A stretch of 12,977 bases of DNA from CAZONU01 sp965370045 (GTDB lineage Bacteria > Planctomycetota > SZUA-567 > JAKLDR01): positions 1 to 12,977 of the forward strand of contig CBDUSI010000124.1 of NCBI GenBank assembly GCA_965370045.1, given 5' to 3'. The notes under the pieces were generated by a model that was given only the letters and a program-made list of their open reading frames with translations, searched no databases and was not told where the DNA came from. The position numbers were made by a program, and so were the translations under genes. Shown piece by piece: positions 1 through 5,531 of the stretch. The stretch's first letter is position 1, and every line of letters begins with the position of its first letter.

Positions 1-173
1 GCGCGGGCCGCCTTGGGGGTGACCTCCAGGCGCGCGGACGAGCCGGTGCCGCGCAGCTTGGGCTCGGGCTTGGCTTTGGGCTTGGGCTCCTTCCTGGGAG
101 CGGGCTCGCCGGCCAGCGACAGGCAGGGAAGCAGCAGGGCGGCGGCGAGGAGTGGGAGACGCTTTCCGATCAT
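1..173 (-). CDS. Secreted protein of unknown function, N-terminal part (runs off left edge)
   Basis: Only the first 57 codons are in the window. Residues 1-21 form a classic signal peptide: MIGKR, a hydrophobic core rich in Ala and Leu, then a likely signal peptidase I site after LSLA. A Pro occupies the -1 position before the only Cys, so a lipobox is unlikely. Residues about 24-40 are a Lys/Pro-rich linker, then a sequence (SARLEVTPKAA) that looks like the start of a folded extracytoplasmic domain. The start at 173 is preferred because AAGGGGG lies 8 nt upstream. An in-frame ATG ten codons upstream (203) also exists, but its GGAGGA abuts the ATG and leaves no room for ribosome spacing. The gene points the same way as the redox cluster but lies 193 bp beyond it, with a hairpin between. 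Function cannot be assigned from this fragment. Confidence 0.7.
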   Translation of the reverse strand, partial: MIGKRLPLLAAALLLPCLSLAGEPAPRKEPKPKAKPEPKLRGTGSSARLEVTPKAAR

Positions 174-241
174 TCCCGGTACCCCCTTCGAGGTAGCTGT
201 CATTCCTCCGGCGAGAAGTGTCAACCGTCCGCGAGCATGAG

Positions 242-253
242 GGTTATGTAACC
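242..253. repeat. Short perfect inverted repeat GGTTA-TG-TAACC
   Basis: The 12-bp sequence GGTTATGTAACC has perfect 5-bp arms around a TG centre. It lies about 70 bp upstream of the secreted-protein start, in an otherwise gene-free stretch (174-366), and is followed directly by another palindrome, ACCGGT, at 251-256. Operator-like symmetry is the only evidence. A short palindrome can occur by chance. Confidence 0.3.
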
Positions 254-304
254 GGTAAGGGCCGCCCCGGTCATGTCCCGGAGAGAATAAATAGATGATG
301 GCAG

Positions 305-321
305 CCCGGCGGGGCGCCGGG
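305..321 (-). terminator. Possible terminator hairpin after the redox cluster
   Basis: CCCGGCG and CGCCGGG form a perfect 7-bp all-GC stem with a three-base loop, 45 bp past the stop codon of the last ferritin-like gene. In the minus direction it is followed by CTGCC and then a T-rich stretch (ATCATCTATTTATTC), not a clean U-run. It is a plausible but non-ideal intrinsic terminator for the cluster. A REP-like stabilising hairpin is an alternative. Confidence 0.4.
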
Positions 322-366
322 TGCGCACAAGCCGCGGCACGTCAATGGCTTGCGTAAGCCTGCTGC

Positions 367-867
367 CTAGCCGCCGGCCTCTCTGAGCATCCTGCCGATC
401 AGCGCCACGTGCTTGCGCTCCTCAGCGACCAGCTCGTAGAAGGCCTTGCGCACCTCGTTGCCCCTGGCCGACTCGGCGCACAGCGAGTAGAAGAGCACCG
501 TGTCCTTCTCGGCGCCCAGCGCGAAGCGCAGCGCGTCGGCCACCGAGGCCATGCCGGCCACTGCGCCGACCGCGCCCTCCGGCTTGGGGAACACCTTCTG
601 CGAGACCACCGCCCGGACGTAGGCGTCCACGTCGGGGTCGTCCCAGTATTCCTCGGTCTTGGCGCGGGCCAGCTCTCCGGCCATGTCCTCGAAGGTGGCC
701 AGGTGCTCCTTCTCATCGGCGGCCAGGGTCCGGAAGGTGGCTGCCATCTCCTCGTCGCTCACCGACTCGGCCGCGGCGGAGTAGAAGGCCAGACCCTCCT
801 GCTCCATGCCCACGGACATCTTGAGGGCTTCGAGGTCGCTGAAGGCTCCCCGGGTCGCTGCAATCAT
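367..867 (-). CDS. Ferritin-like/rubrerythrin-domain di-iron protein (no rubredoxin domain)
   Basis: This 166-residue protein has two copies of the four-helix-bundle metal signature: E22 with E52-x-x-H55, and E120 with E150-x-x-H153. Both pairs are 30 residues apart, as in rubrerythrin and COG1633 ferritin-like proteins. The matching half-motifs (MEQEGLAFYS and GAEKDTVLFYS) show internal duplication. There is no C-terminal rubredoxin domain, so electrons for peroxide reduction would have to come from another protein. Thioredoxin, encoded 13 bp upstream, is the obvious candidate (inference). Known family roles are H2O2 reduction at a di-iron site or iron handling in the cytoplasm. An AGGGAAG ribosome site sits just after the thioredoxin stop codon, so translation is probably coupled. 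This is the last gene of the cluster. Confidence 0.85.
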   Translation of the reverse strand: MIAATRGAFSDLEALKMSVGMEQEGLAFYSAAAESVSDEEMAATFRTLAADEKEHLATFEDMAGELARAKTEEYWDDPDVDAYVRAVVSQKVFPKPEGAVGAVAGMASVADALRFALGAEKDTVLFYSLCAESARGNEVRKAFYELVAEERKHVALIGRMLREAGG

Positions 868-880
868 GCTCGGCTTCCCT

Positions 881-1207
881 CTACCCGGAAAGGGCCTGGA
901 CCTTCTCGACCAGCGTGGCCTTGGACTGCTGGCCGACCAGCTTGTCGACCATCTCGCCGCCCTTGAAGAAGGCCACGGTGGGCACGCTCATCACCCCGTT
1001 GGCCGCCGCGGACTGGGGGCACTTGTCCACGTCGGCCTTGCCCACCTTGACGCCCTCGGGGGCCTCGCTGGCGAACTCGGCTAAAGTCGGCGCGAAGGCC
1101 TTGCAGGGCCCGCACCACTCCCCGTAGAAATCGACCACGGCCACGCCGTCGTGCTTGAGTATCTCGGACTCGAAGTTGTCGTCGGTCAGTTCAATCTCTT
1201 CAACCAT
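881..1207 (-). CDS. trxA: Thioredoxin
   Basis: A 108-residue thioredoxin of standard length with the active site W31-C32-G33-P34-C35, preceded by the usual VVDFYGEWCG strand, a buried D26, the cis-proline in SVPT (P76), and the C-terminal FFKGGEMVDKLVG strand. It has no signal peptide, so it acts in the cytoplasm as a general protein disulfide reductase. An additional Cys63 lies outside the active site. The start is supported by AAAGGAG six bases upstream. It lies between two ferritin-like genes (gaps of 21 and 13 bp), which suggests a role as their reductant or in re-reducing proteins after oxidative stress. The same reduced thioredoxin could feed the membrane protein DsbD encoded upstream. 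Confidence 0.95.
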   Translation of the reverse strand: MVEEIELTDDNFESEILKHDGVAVVDFYGEWCGPCKAFAPTLAEFASEAPEGVKVGKADVDKCPQSAAANGVMSVPTVAFFKGGEMVDKLVGQQSKATLVEKVQALSG

Positions 1208-1228
1208 GAGTGGCTCCTTTCTCTCCGG

Positions 1229-1726
1229 TCAGTTCTCCCGGTAAATCACGTCGTCGTAGAAGCGCTCCAGGCGCAGCTTGTGGGCCTTCTCCTGGACGGC
1301 CAGGAAACGGCAGAGCTTCTTGATGCGGGGGTTCTTGACCGCGCGAGCCATCGCCGTGTACGCCTCGATTGCCTGAAGCTCCCGCTTCATGGCGTAGATC
1401 AGCACCTCCTGGAAGGAGGCCCGGGCGCTCAGCACCGTTGACTTGAGGTACTCGGCGATGTGCAGGTCGGCGGCGATGCCGGTGATCTTCTCGTGGATGA
1501 ACTTCTTGCCCTTGGCCACGTCGGAGACCAGCTTGATGTGGCGTTTCTCCTCGGCGGCCAGGTCCTTGAGCAGTGCCCGGGCGGTGGCGTCCTCGGTTTT
1601 CTTGGCGAAGCTGGAGTACAGCTTGTAGGCCCCGCGCTCCTTGGCCGCGGCCTTGCGGAGAACCATCTTCACCGACAGGCCCTTGCGGGCCGGCTTCTTC
1701 CGGGCGGTCGACTTGCGCTTGGCCAT
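1229..1726 (-). CDS. Ferritin-like/rubrerythrin-domain protein with a basic N-terminal tail
   Basis: The 165-residue protein has the duplicated di-iron signature E30 / E60-x-x-H63 and E116 / E146-x-x-H149, with 30-residue spacing as in rubrerythrin-type bundles. It is a diverged paralogue of the ferritin-like protein two genes downstream. Residues 1-16 are a separate basic tail, MAKRKSTARKKPARKG, with eight Lys/Arg in sixteen positions. It resembles the DNA-binding tails of Dps proteins and bacterial histone-H1-like proteins. There is no rubredoxin domain. Start: GAGGAGA five bases before the ATG. An extended -10 promoter lies 32 bp upstream. Predicted role: peroxide reduction or iron oxidation in the cytoplasm, perhaps near DNA (the DNA part is inference). 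Confidence 0.85.
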   Translation of the reverse strand: MAKRKSTARKKPARKGLSVKMVLRKAAAKERGAYKLYSSFAKKTEDATARALLKDLAAEEKRHIKLVSDVAKGKKFIHEKITGIAADLHIAEYLKSTVLSARASFQEVLIYAMKRELQAIEAYTAMARAVKNPRIKKLCRFLAVQEKAHKLRLERFYDDVIYREN

Positions 1727-1757
1727 GTCATTCTCCTCGCTCGCGGGCTGTCCAGTT

Positions 1758-1766
1758 ATTATACCA
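1758..1766 (-). promoter_or_regulatory. Extended -10 promoter for the ferritin-thioredoxin-ferritin genes
   Basis: On the minus strand this reads TGGTATAAT, a perfect TG-n-TATAAT extended -10 element. The bases 17-18 bp further upstream (GAAGAA) do not match a -35 box, which is tolerated by extended -10 promoters. Transcription would begin near 1750, giving a leader of about 25 nt before the ATG at 1726 with GAGGAGA inside it. The element includes the tandem TAA-TAA stops of the DHH gene. In such GC-rich DNA a perfect 9-base match at this position is unlikely to be chance. Confidence 0.65.
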
Positions 1767-2793
1767 GATTGCGTCCGCGTTTCTTCCCGGAACGCACCGC
1801 GCGGAGAAAGCGTCGCTCCAGCCGGCGGCCGGCGCGCAGCCCGGCGCTCAGGCTCGCGACCGGCAGTGCCCCTCCCGCGCTCATGCCGTGCCCGCCGGCC
1901 GGGCCCTCTCCGCCGGCGGCCGCCTGGGCCAGCCGCCAGGCCTCGCGCCCCCAGCGCAGCGAACGCACCGAGAATACCTGCCGCCGGTCCCAGTACCCGT
2001 GGGCCAGGGCGAACTCTGTGCCCTCCAGGCGGACCAGCAGGTCCACGGCGACCGCCGGGCCCTCCCGCCCGGCGAGCTTACCCATGGCGCTGACCACCGT
2101 CCGGCCGTAAGAGCGCGCGCCGTCCAGGGCGTCCTCCAGCATCCGGTAGGTGTAGTGCGGCAGGCGGGGGCGCTCGATGCGCGCCAGCAGGCGGTGGTCC
2201 ACCAGGGGGAAGAGCCAGCGGTAGGCCTCCTCGTCGGCGCGGGACGCCTCGCGGCCCAGGGCCTGGGTGTCGGTCTTTATCCCGTAGAAAAGGGCGGTGG
2301 CCAGCCGGGACGAGGGCTTGTGGCGGACGGCCAGGAGCAGCTCGGCGGCCATGGTGGAGGTCGCCCCGCAGGCCCGGCGCAGGCGCGAGCCCAGCCCGGC
2401 GGTGGAGGCCCCGTAGTGGTTGTCGAGCACCGCGGTAACCTGCTCGTCCGCCCCCAGCGGATTGTTGCCGCTGCCCGGCGAGGAGTCCACCAGTACCACG
2501 GCGGGCCGCTTGGCGAAGTCCAGGGAGGAAAGCTCCCGGGCGGGCACACGCAGGAGTTCGACCATGGCGCGATTCTCGGGGCGGTCTATGCTGCCGGCGT
2601 AGGCCAGCCGGGCGGTCAGGCCCAGCTTCTCGTCGAACAGCCGGGCCAGGGTCCAGCCGGCGGCCAGGGCGTCGGGGTCGGGGTAGTCGTGGGTGAGGAT
2701 CAGTGCCCGGCGGCGTCCCTTCATCGCCGAAGAGAAGCGCTTCCAGGCGCGTTTCCCCCATACGGTCGCCGGCGGCAGCTTGCTCCTGGCCAA
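1759..2793 (-). CDS. DHH/DHHA1 family phosphoesterase (NrnA-like nanoRNase / pAp phosphatase type)
   Basis: This 344-residue protein carries the DHH motifs in order: THDYPDPDAL (H35, D39, D41), VDSSP (D103), DNHYG (D124, H126) in place of the usual DHH triad, and YGIKTDT (D175). A C-terminal DHHA1 substrate-binding motif GGHGMSAG follows at 300-307. Family members are manganese-dependent cytoplasmic enzymes that degrade short oligoribonucleotides, 3'-phosphoadenosine-5'-phosphate, or the linear dinucleotides from cyclic dinucleotide breakdown. The sequence cannot tell which. The start codon is TTG at 2793, chosen because AAGGAG lies five bases before it. The next in-frame ATG (residue 24) has no ribosome site. 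The C-terminus is unusually basic (RSGKKRGR). It sits in the redox cluster 33 bp after dsbD. Confidence 0.88.
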   Translation of the reverse strand: MARSKLPPATVWGKRAWKRFSSAMKGRRRALILTHDYPDPDALAAGWTLARLFDEKLGLTARLAYAGSIDRPENRAMVELLRVPARELSSLDFAKRPAVVLVDSSPGSGNNPLGADEQVTAVLDNHYGASTAGLGSRLRRACGATSTMAAELLLAVRHKPSSRLATALFYGIKTDTQALGREASRADEEAYRWLFPLVDHRLLARIERPRLPHYTYRMLEDALDGARSYGRTVVSAMGKLAGREGPAVAVDLLVRLEGTEFALAHGYWDRRQVFSVRSLRWGREAWRLAQAAAGGEGPAGGHGMSAGGALPVASLSAGLRAGRRLERRFLRAVRSGKKRGRNLV

Positions 2794-2798
2794 TCGGG

Positions 2799-2804
2799 CT
2801 CCTT
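2799..2804 (-). promoter_or_regulatory. Ribosome binding site that fixes a TTG start for the DHH gene
   Basis: AAGGAG on the minus strand, five bases before TTG at 2793. No ATG or GTG is present at a suitable distance. This is the main reason for starting the phosphoesterase at a rare TTG codon. Confidence 0.6.
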
Positions 2805-2826
2805 CCGATTCCAGACCGCCGGGAGT

Positions 2827-4653
2827 CTAGCGCGCCTCGCTGAGCTTTTCAAGGAAGGGCCCGGGCGCCGCCTCGCCCAAGAAGCGGGCGATCTCTTTCC
2901 CTTGCGAGTCGAGGATGATGATCGTCGGGTAGTCGCCCTTGAAACGCTCCTTGGCGGCCTGGGCCAGCTTGTCGGTGGTGTCCGAGCCGTCCACGCGCAG
3001 GCGCACGAAGCGCTCCATGCCGTCGACGACCTTCCCGTTCCTGAAGAGCGTCTTGTCCAGCACCTTGCAGTAGGCGCACCAGGTCGCGTAGAAGTCGATC
3101 ACTATCGGCTGGCCCTCGGCCCGGGCCGCATCAAAGGCCTCGACGCTGTAGGGCTGCCACTGGACCTCGCGGTGGTCCCCGCCGGGCGCCTCGGCGGTCA
3201 CCTTGACGGGCAGGACGAAGTCCACCGCGCCGGCCAGCGCCCCGGTGCGCACCGAGTAGCCCATGCCCAGGTAGGCGGCCAGCACCAGGCTGATGCCCCC
3301 GACGCCGGCCACCAGCCCGCGCTTGTGCGTACCCTCGGGCAGCTTGCGGGAGGCCAGCACCAGGACCAGTCCCAGCCCCAGGGCGACGACCAGCCCGATC
3401 CAGCCGTAGAACCCCAGGGGGATGAGGTCCTTCACGAAGTAGAGGCCCAGGGCGGTCATGATCACGCCGAAGGCCACCTTGACGTAGACCATCCAGGGGC
3501 CGGGCCGGGCCACGATCCCCGGGAAGAGACCCGCAATGATCAGCAGCGCGCTCATGCCCCAGGCGAAGGCGAACAGGCTGAGTCCGCCGAGGACCACGTT
3601 GCCGGTCTTGCCCACCACGGCGAGCACGGCCAGGAGCGGCGCCGAAACGCACGGCGAAACCACCAGGCCCATGACCAGTCCGGAGACCAGCAGCATGGGC
3701 AGGCTGCCGGCGCCCTGGAGCCTGCCCAGCTTGCTGGTCAGCGAGGCCGGCAGGGCCAACTCGTAGGCCCCGAACATGCTCAGGGCCAGCGCGGCCATCA
3801 CCAGCCCGACCACGCCCAGCAGCCAGGGGTTGTTGGCCAGGCTGCCGATGGCCCGGTTGGTGGAGGTGGCGATGATTCCGAGTGTCGCGTAGGTAATCGA
3901 AATCCCCAGGACGTAGACCAGCGTGTAGAGCAGCAGCAGGGACTTCTTCTTGGTCCCGTCCTTGCCGCCCGCGGCCCCGCCGATCAGCGCCACGGTCACC
4001 GGAATCATGGGGTAGACGCAGGGGGTGAAGGCCACCAGCAGCCCGGCCAGGAACGCGCCCAGGATCGCGAAGACCCCCCCGCGGGCCAGGAGGCGCCTGT
4101 AGCTGCTCTCTTCGGCGGGCGGCGAGATGGTCTGCGGCGCGGAGGTCTCCACTGCAACCGGCGGGGAGGTCTCCGTACCAGGGGGCTTGACGGCCTTGCC
4201 GCTCACCGGGACGGCGAGCTCGAACCTCTGCGACTCCGGCGGGAAGCAGGCGTTCTTCGTGCAGCCCTGAAAGCCGACCTCCAGCGTGAACTTAAGCTCC
4301 GTGGGCTGATCCTCGGGGACCAGCACGGGGACATCGAAGCTTACCGGCTTCGTATAGTATGCGACGACCTTCTCCTCGAACTTGTCGAACTTCTTCTCGC
4401 CGGCCGGCAGGCTGAACTTCCCGAGACGGGCCCGCGTCCAGGCGCCGGTCAGCATCAGCTTGACTTTGTGCCGGTAGAGCTTGACGCCCTTCGCCGGCGT
4501 TAGAGTAACCTTGACGACCGCCCGTCCGCCAGGTGCCACCGAAGAAGTCAGCAGCTTGGCGTCCGCCGTGCCGGCCTCCCCCGCGACGGCGCGCGAGCCG
4601 GCGCTGACCAGCAGCGCGAGCAGTACCGGCAGGACGACAGCTTTGCGGCGCAT
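2827..4653 (-). CDS. dsbD: DsbD, thiol:disulfide interchange protein (full three-domain form)
   Basis: The 608-residue protein has all three DsbD parts. After a signal peptide (residues 1-25) comes the periplasmic DsbD-alpha domain with the C131-x4-C136 pair in FQGCTKNACFPP. The multi-pass membrane domain carries the two conserved cysteines, FTPC212VYP and SPC335VSAP. The C-terminal thioredoxin domain has W525-C526-A-Y-C529 and cis-Pro576. In the known pathway cytoplasmic thioredoxin reduces the membrane pair, which passes electrons to the C-terminal and then the alpha domain, and on to periplasmic thiol proteins or cytochrome c maturation. Start at 4653 is set by AGGAGGA eight bases upstream; a longer frame would bury the signal peptide. 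It lies 26 bp after the superoxide reductase gene, so co-transcription is likely. A Pro/Thr/Ser-rich linker (about 155-182) joins alpha and membrane domains. Confidence 0.93.
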   Translation of the reverse strand: MRRKAVVLPVLLALLVSAGSRAVAGEAGTADAKLLTSSVAPGGRAVVKVTLTPAKGVKLYRHKVKLMLTGAWTRARLGKFSLPAGEKKFDKFEEKVVAYYTKPVSFDVPVLVPEDQPTELKFTLEVGFQGCTKNACFPPESQRFELAVPVSGKAVKPPGTETSPPVAVETSAPQTISPPAEESSYRRLLARGGVFAILGAFLAGLLVAFTPCVYPMIPVTVALIGGAAGGKDGTKKKSLLLLYTLVYVLGISITYATLGIIATSTNRAIGSLANNPWLLGVVGLVMAALALSMFGAYELALPASLTSKLGRLQGAGSLPMLLVSGLVMGLVVSPCVSAPLLAVLAVVGKTGNVVLGGLSLFAFAWGMSALLIIAGLFPGIVARPGPWMVYVKVAFGVIMTALGLYFVKDLIPLGFYGWIGLVVALGLGLVLVLASRKLPEGTHKRGLVAGVGGISLVLAAYLGMGYSVRTGALAGAVDFVLPVKVTAEAPGGDHREVQWQPYSVEAFDAARAEGQPIVIDFYATWCAYCKVLDKTLFRNGKVVDGMERFVRLRVDGSDTTDKLAQAAKERFKGDYPTIIILDSQGKEIARFLGEAAPGPFLEKLSEAR

Positions 4654-4679
4654 GGTTCTCGTCCTCCTGGAGGCGGGGC

Positions 4680-5039
4680 TCACTCCACGTTTACCGCGGC
4701 CGCGCTCTCCCAGATGCCGTGCAGGTTGCAGTTGACGAAGGCCTGCAGCGTTCCCGACTTCTTGAGAATCAGCGTTGCCTCAACGACCGGGGCGGCCCGG
4801 CCGGGCTCGAAGTCGAAGCGCGCCAGGTGGACGTAATCCTGGTAGAGGTCCACCCAGCGGATGAAGTGCTTGGGCTCGTTGGGATGTGCCAGCGCCTTGC
4901 CGACCTCGACCGTGATCTTGAAAGGCTCGCCGGCCTTCACGGCTCCCGGCAGGGTCAGCGTCGCGGTGTGTTTCTTGTCGAGATCGTTCGGCGGATCGCC
5001 GGCCTTGTTTATCTGGGCCCAGAGATCTACTTCCGGCAT
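4680..5039 (-). CDS. Superoxide reductase (neelaredoxin / desulfoferrodoxin centre II type)
   Basis: This 119-residue protein matches the one-iron superoxide reductase fold. The expected Fe(His)4Cys ligands are visible: H24 (DKKHTA), H52 and H58 (AHPNEPKHFIRW), and C104 and H107 (CNLHGIW). It lacks the N-terminal rubredoxin-like Fe(Cys)4 centre I, so it is the class II form. It reduces superoxide to H2O2 in the cytoplasm without making O2, and needs an electron donor such as rubredoxin; none of that type is encoded nearby. The Glu that usually sits two residues before the first His ligand appears to be Lys22, with an Asp one place further back. Start at 5039: GGAGGA six bases upstream. The gene lies between the nine-cysteine protein (89-bp gap) and dsbD (26 bp). 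Confidence 0.88.
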   Translation of the reverse strand: MPEVDLWAQINKAGDPPNDLDKKHTATLTLPGAVKAGEPFKITVEVGKALAHPNEPKHFIRWVDLYQDYVHLARFDFEPGRAAPVVEATLILKKSGTLQAFVNCNLHGIWESAAAVNVE

Positions 5040-5128
5040 TTCAATTCCTCCGTTCGCTGGGGGCTCCAACTCGGACTGCCGGGCGCCCCCACATCGACCC
5101 CGGCGGTCCCTGACCATTTGCCTTCCAG

Positions 5129-5374
5129 CTACTCCTTTTGGCCCTCGATGGGCCGGGGCTTGCAGAGCACGTTCTCCTCGATGGCCACCCGGCCGCAGCT
5201 TCCGCAACTGAACTTCATCTCGGCCAGCTTGGGAAAGCAGACGTGCCGGGGGTCGGCGTCGGTGCGCCCGCAGTGGGTGCACTCGTAGGCCCGGGTCGCG
5301 GCGGGGCCCGGCGAGCAGAGGTGCCCCTTCTCGTCGACCTCTTTGCCGCAGCTGGGACACTCCTCGTCAGCCAT
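5129..5374 (-). CDS. Small metal-site protein with three CxxCG...HxCxP repeats
   Basis: The 81-residue acidic protein is nearly all repeats: C6-P-S-C9-G...H18-L-C20-S-P, C32-T-H-C35-G...H44-V-C46-F-P, and C57-G-S-C60-G...V69-L-C71?-type ending L70-C71-K-P. Each unit has CxxC, ten residues, then Cys, x, Pro, at 25-26-residue intervals. In units 1 and 2 a His precedes the third Cys by two, giving a possible Cys3His site; unit 3 lacks it. Zinc ribbon or rubredoxin-like iron centres both fit. There is no signal peptide, so it is cytoplasmic. I do not recognise a named family. As first gene before a superoxide reductase it could be an electron carrier or a metal or redox sensor (inference). Start: GGAGGA six bases before the ATG at 5374; upstream in-frame codons lack a ribosome site. 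Confidence 0.8.
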   Translation of the reverse strand: MADEECPSCGKEVDEKGHLCSPGPAATRAYECTHCGRTDADPRHVCFPKLAEMKFSCGSCGRVAIEENVLCKPRPIEGQKE

Positions 5375-5478
5375 CGGTCTTCCTCCCTCCGGCGGCTGGT
5401 CCCCGCTCAATTCCCTTCCAAGGAAACAATGGCCGCCGTGCCCCGGGTATTCCCGAAAAGGTTCTTTCCGCGCAACCT

Positions 5479-5507
5479 GGAATAGCCGGGCGGGCGCCTC
5501 CCGTCAA
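5479..5507 (-). promoter_or_regulatory. Candidate promoter for the redox cluster
   Basis: Minus strand TTGACG (5502-5507), a 17-bp spacer, then TATTCC (5479-5484). The -35 matches five of six consensus bases and the -10 only three of six. It lies about 105 bp before the nine-cysteine gene, just past the serpin terminator, where a promoter for the cluster would be expected. The weak -10 could mean that an activator is needed. Confidence 0.35.
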
Positions 5508-5531
5508 AAGCAGAAAGCCCGCTCAGGGCTT
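5502..5531 (-). terminator. Intrinsic terminator overlapping the serpin stop codon
   Basis: In the minus direction AAGCCC (5526-5531), loop TGAGC, and GGGCTT (5515-5520) form a 6-bp stem, followed by a T-rich tract TTCTGCTTTT. The TGA in the loop is the serpin stop codon, so the 5' arm is coding sequence. Stem, short loop and T-tract are the expected parts of a Rho-independent terminator, though the T-tract is interrupted. Confidence 0.6.

Noticed and set aside
219..224. Perfect TTGACA on the minus strand before the secreted-protein gene
   Set aside because: No -10 box is found 16-18 bp downstream (GACAGC or ACAGCT there), so it is not called a promoter.
1573..4503. A 976-codon open frame on the plus strand
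   Set aside because: It lies antisense to dsbD and the DHH gene, which have full domain sets. Its product is rich in Gly, Gln, His, Pro and Arg with no recognisable fold, as expected from the reverse of GC-rich coding DNA.
5078..5104. GCCGGG...CCCGGC hairpin between the nine-cysteine gene and the superoxide reductase gene
   Set aside because: Only a 6-bp stem with a 15-base loop and no T-tract. In DNA this GC-rich such pairings are common, and the two genes are probably co-transcribed.
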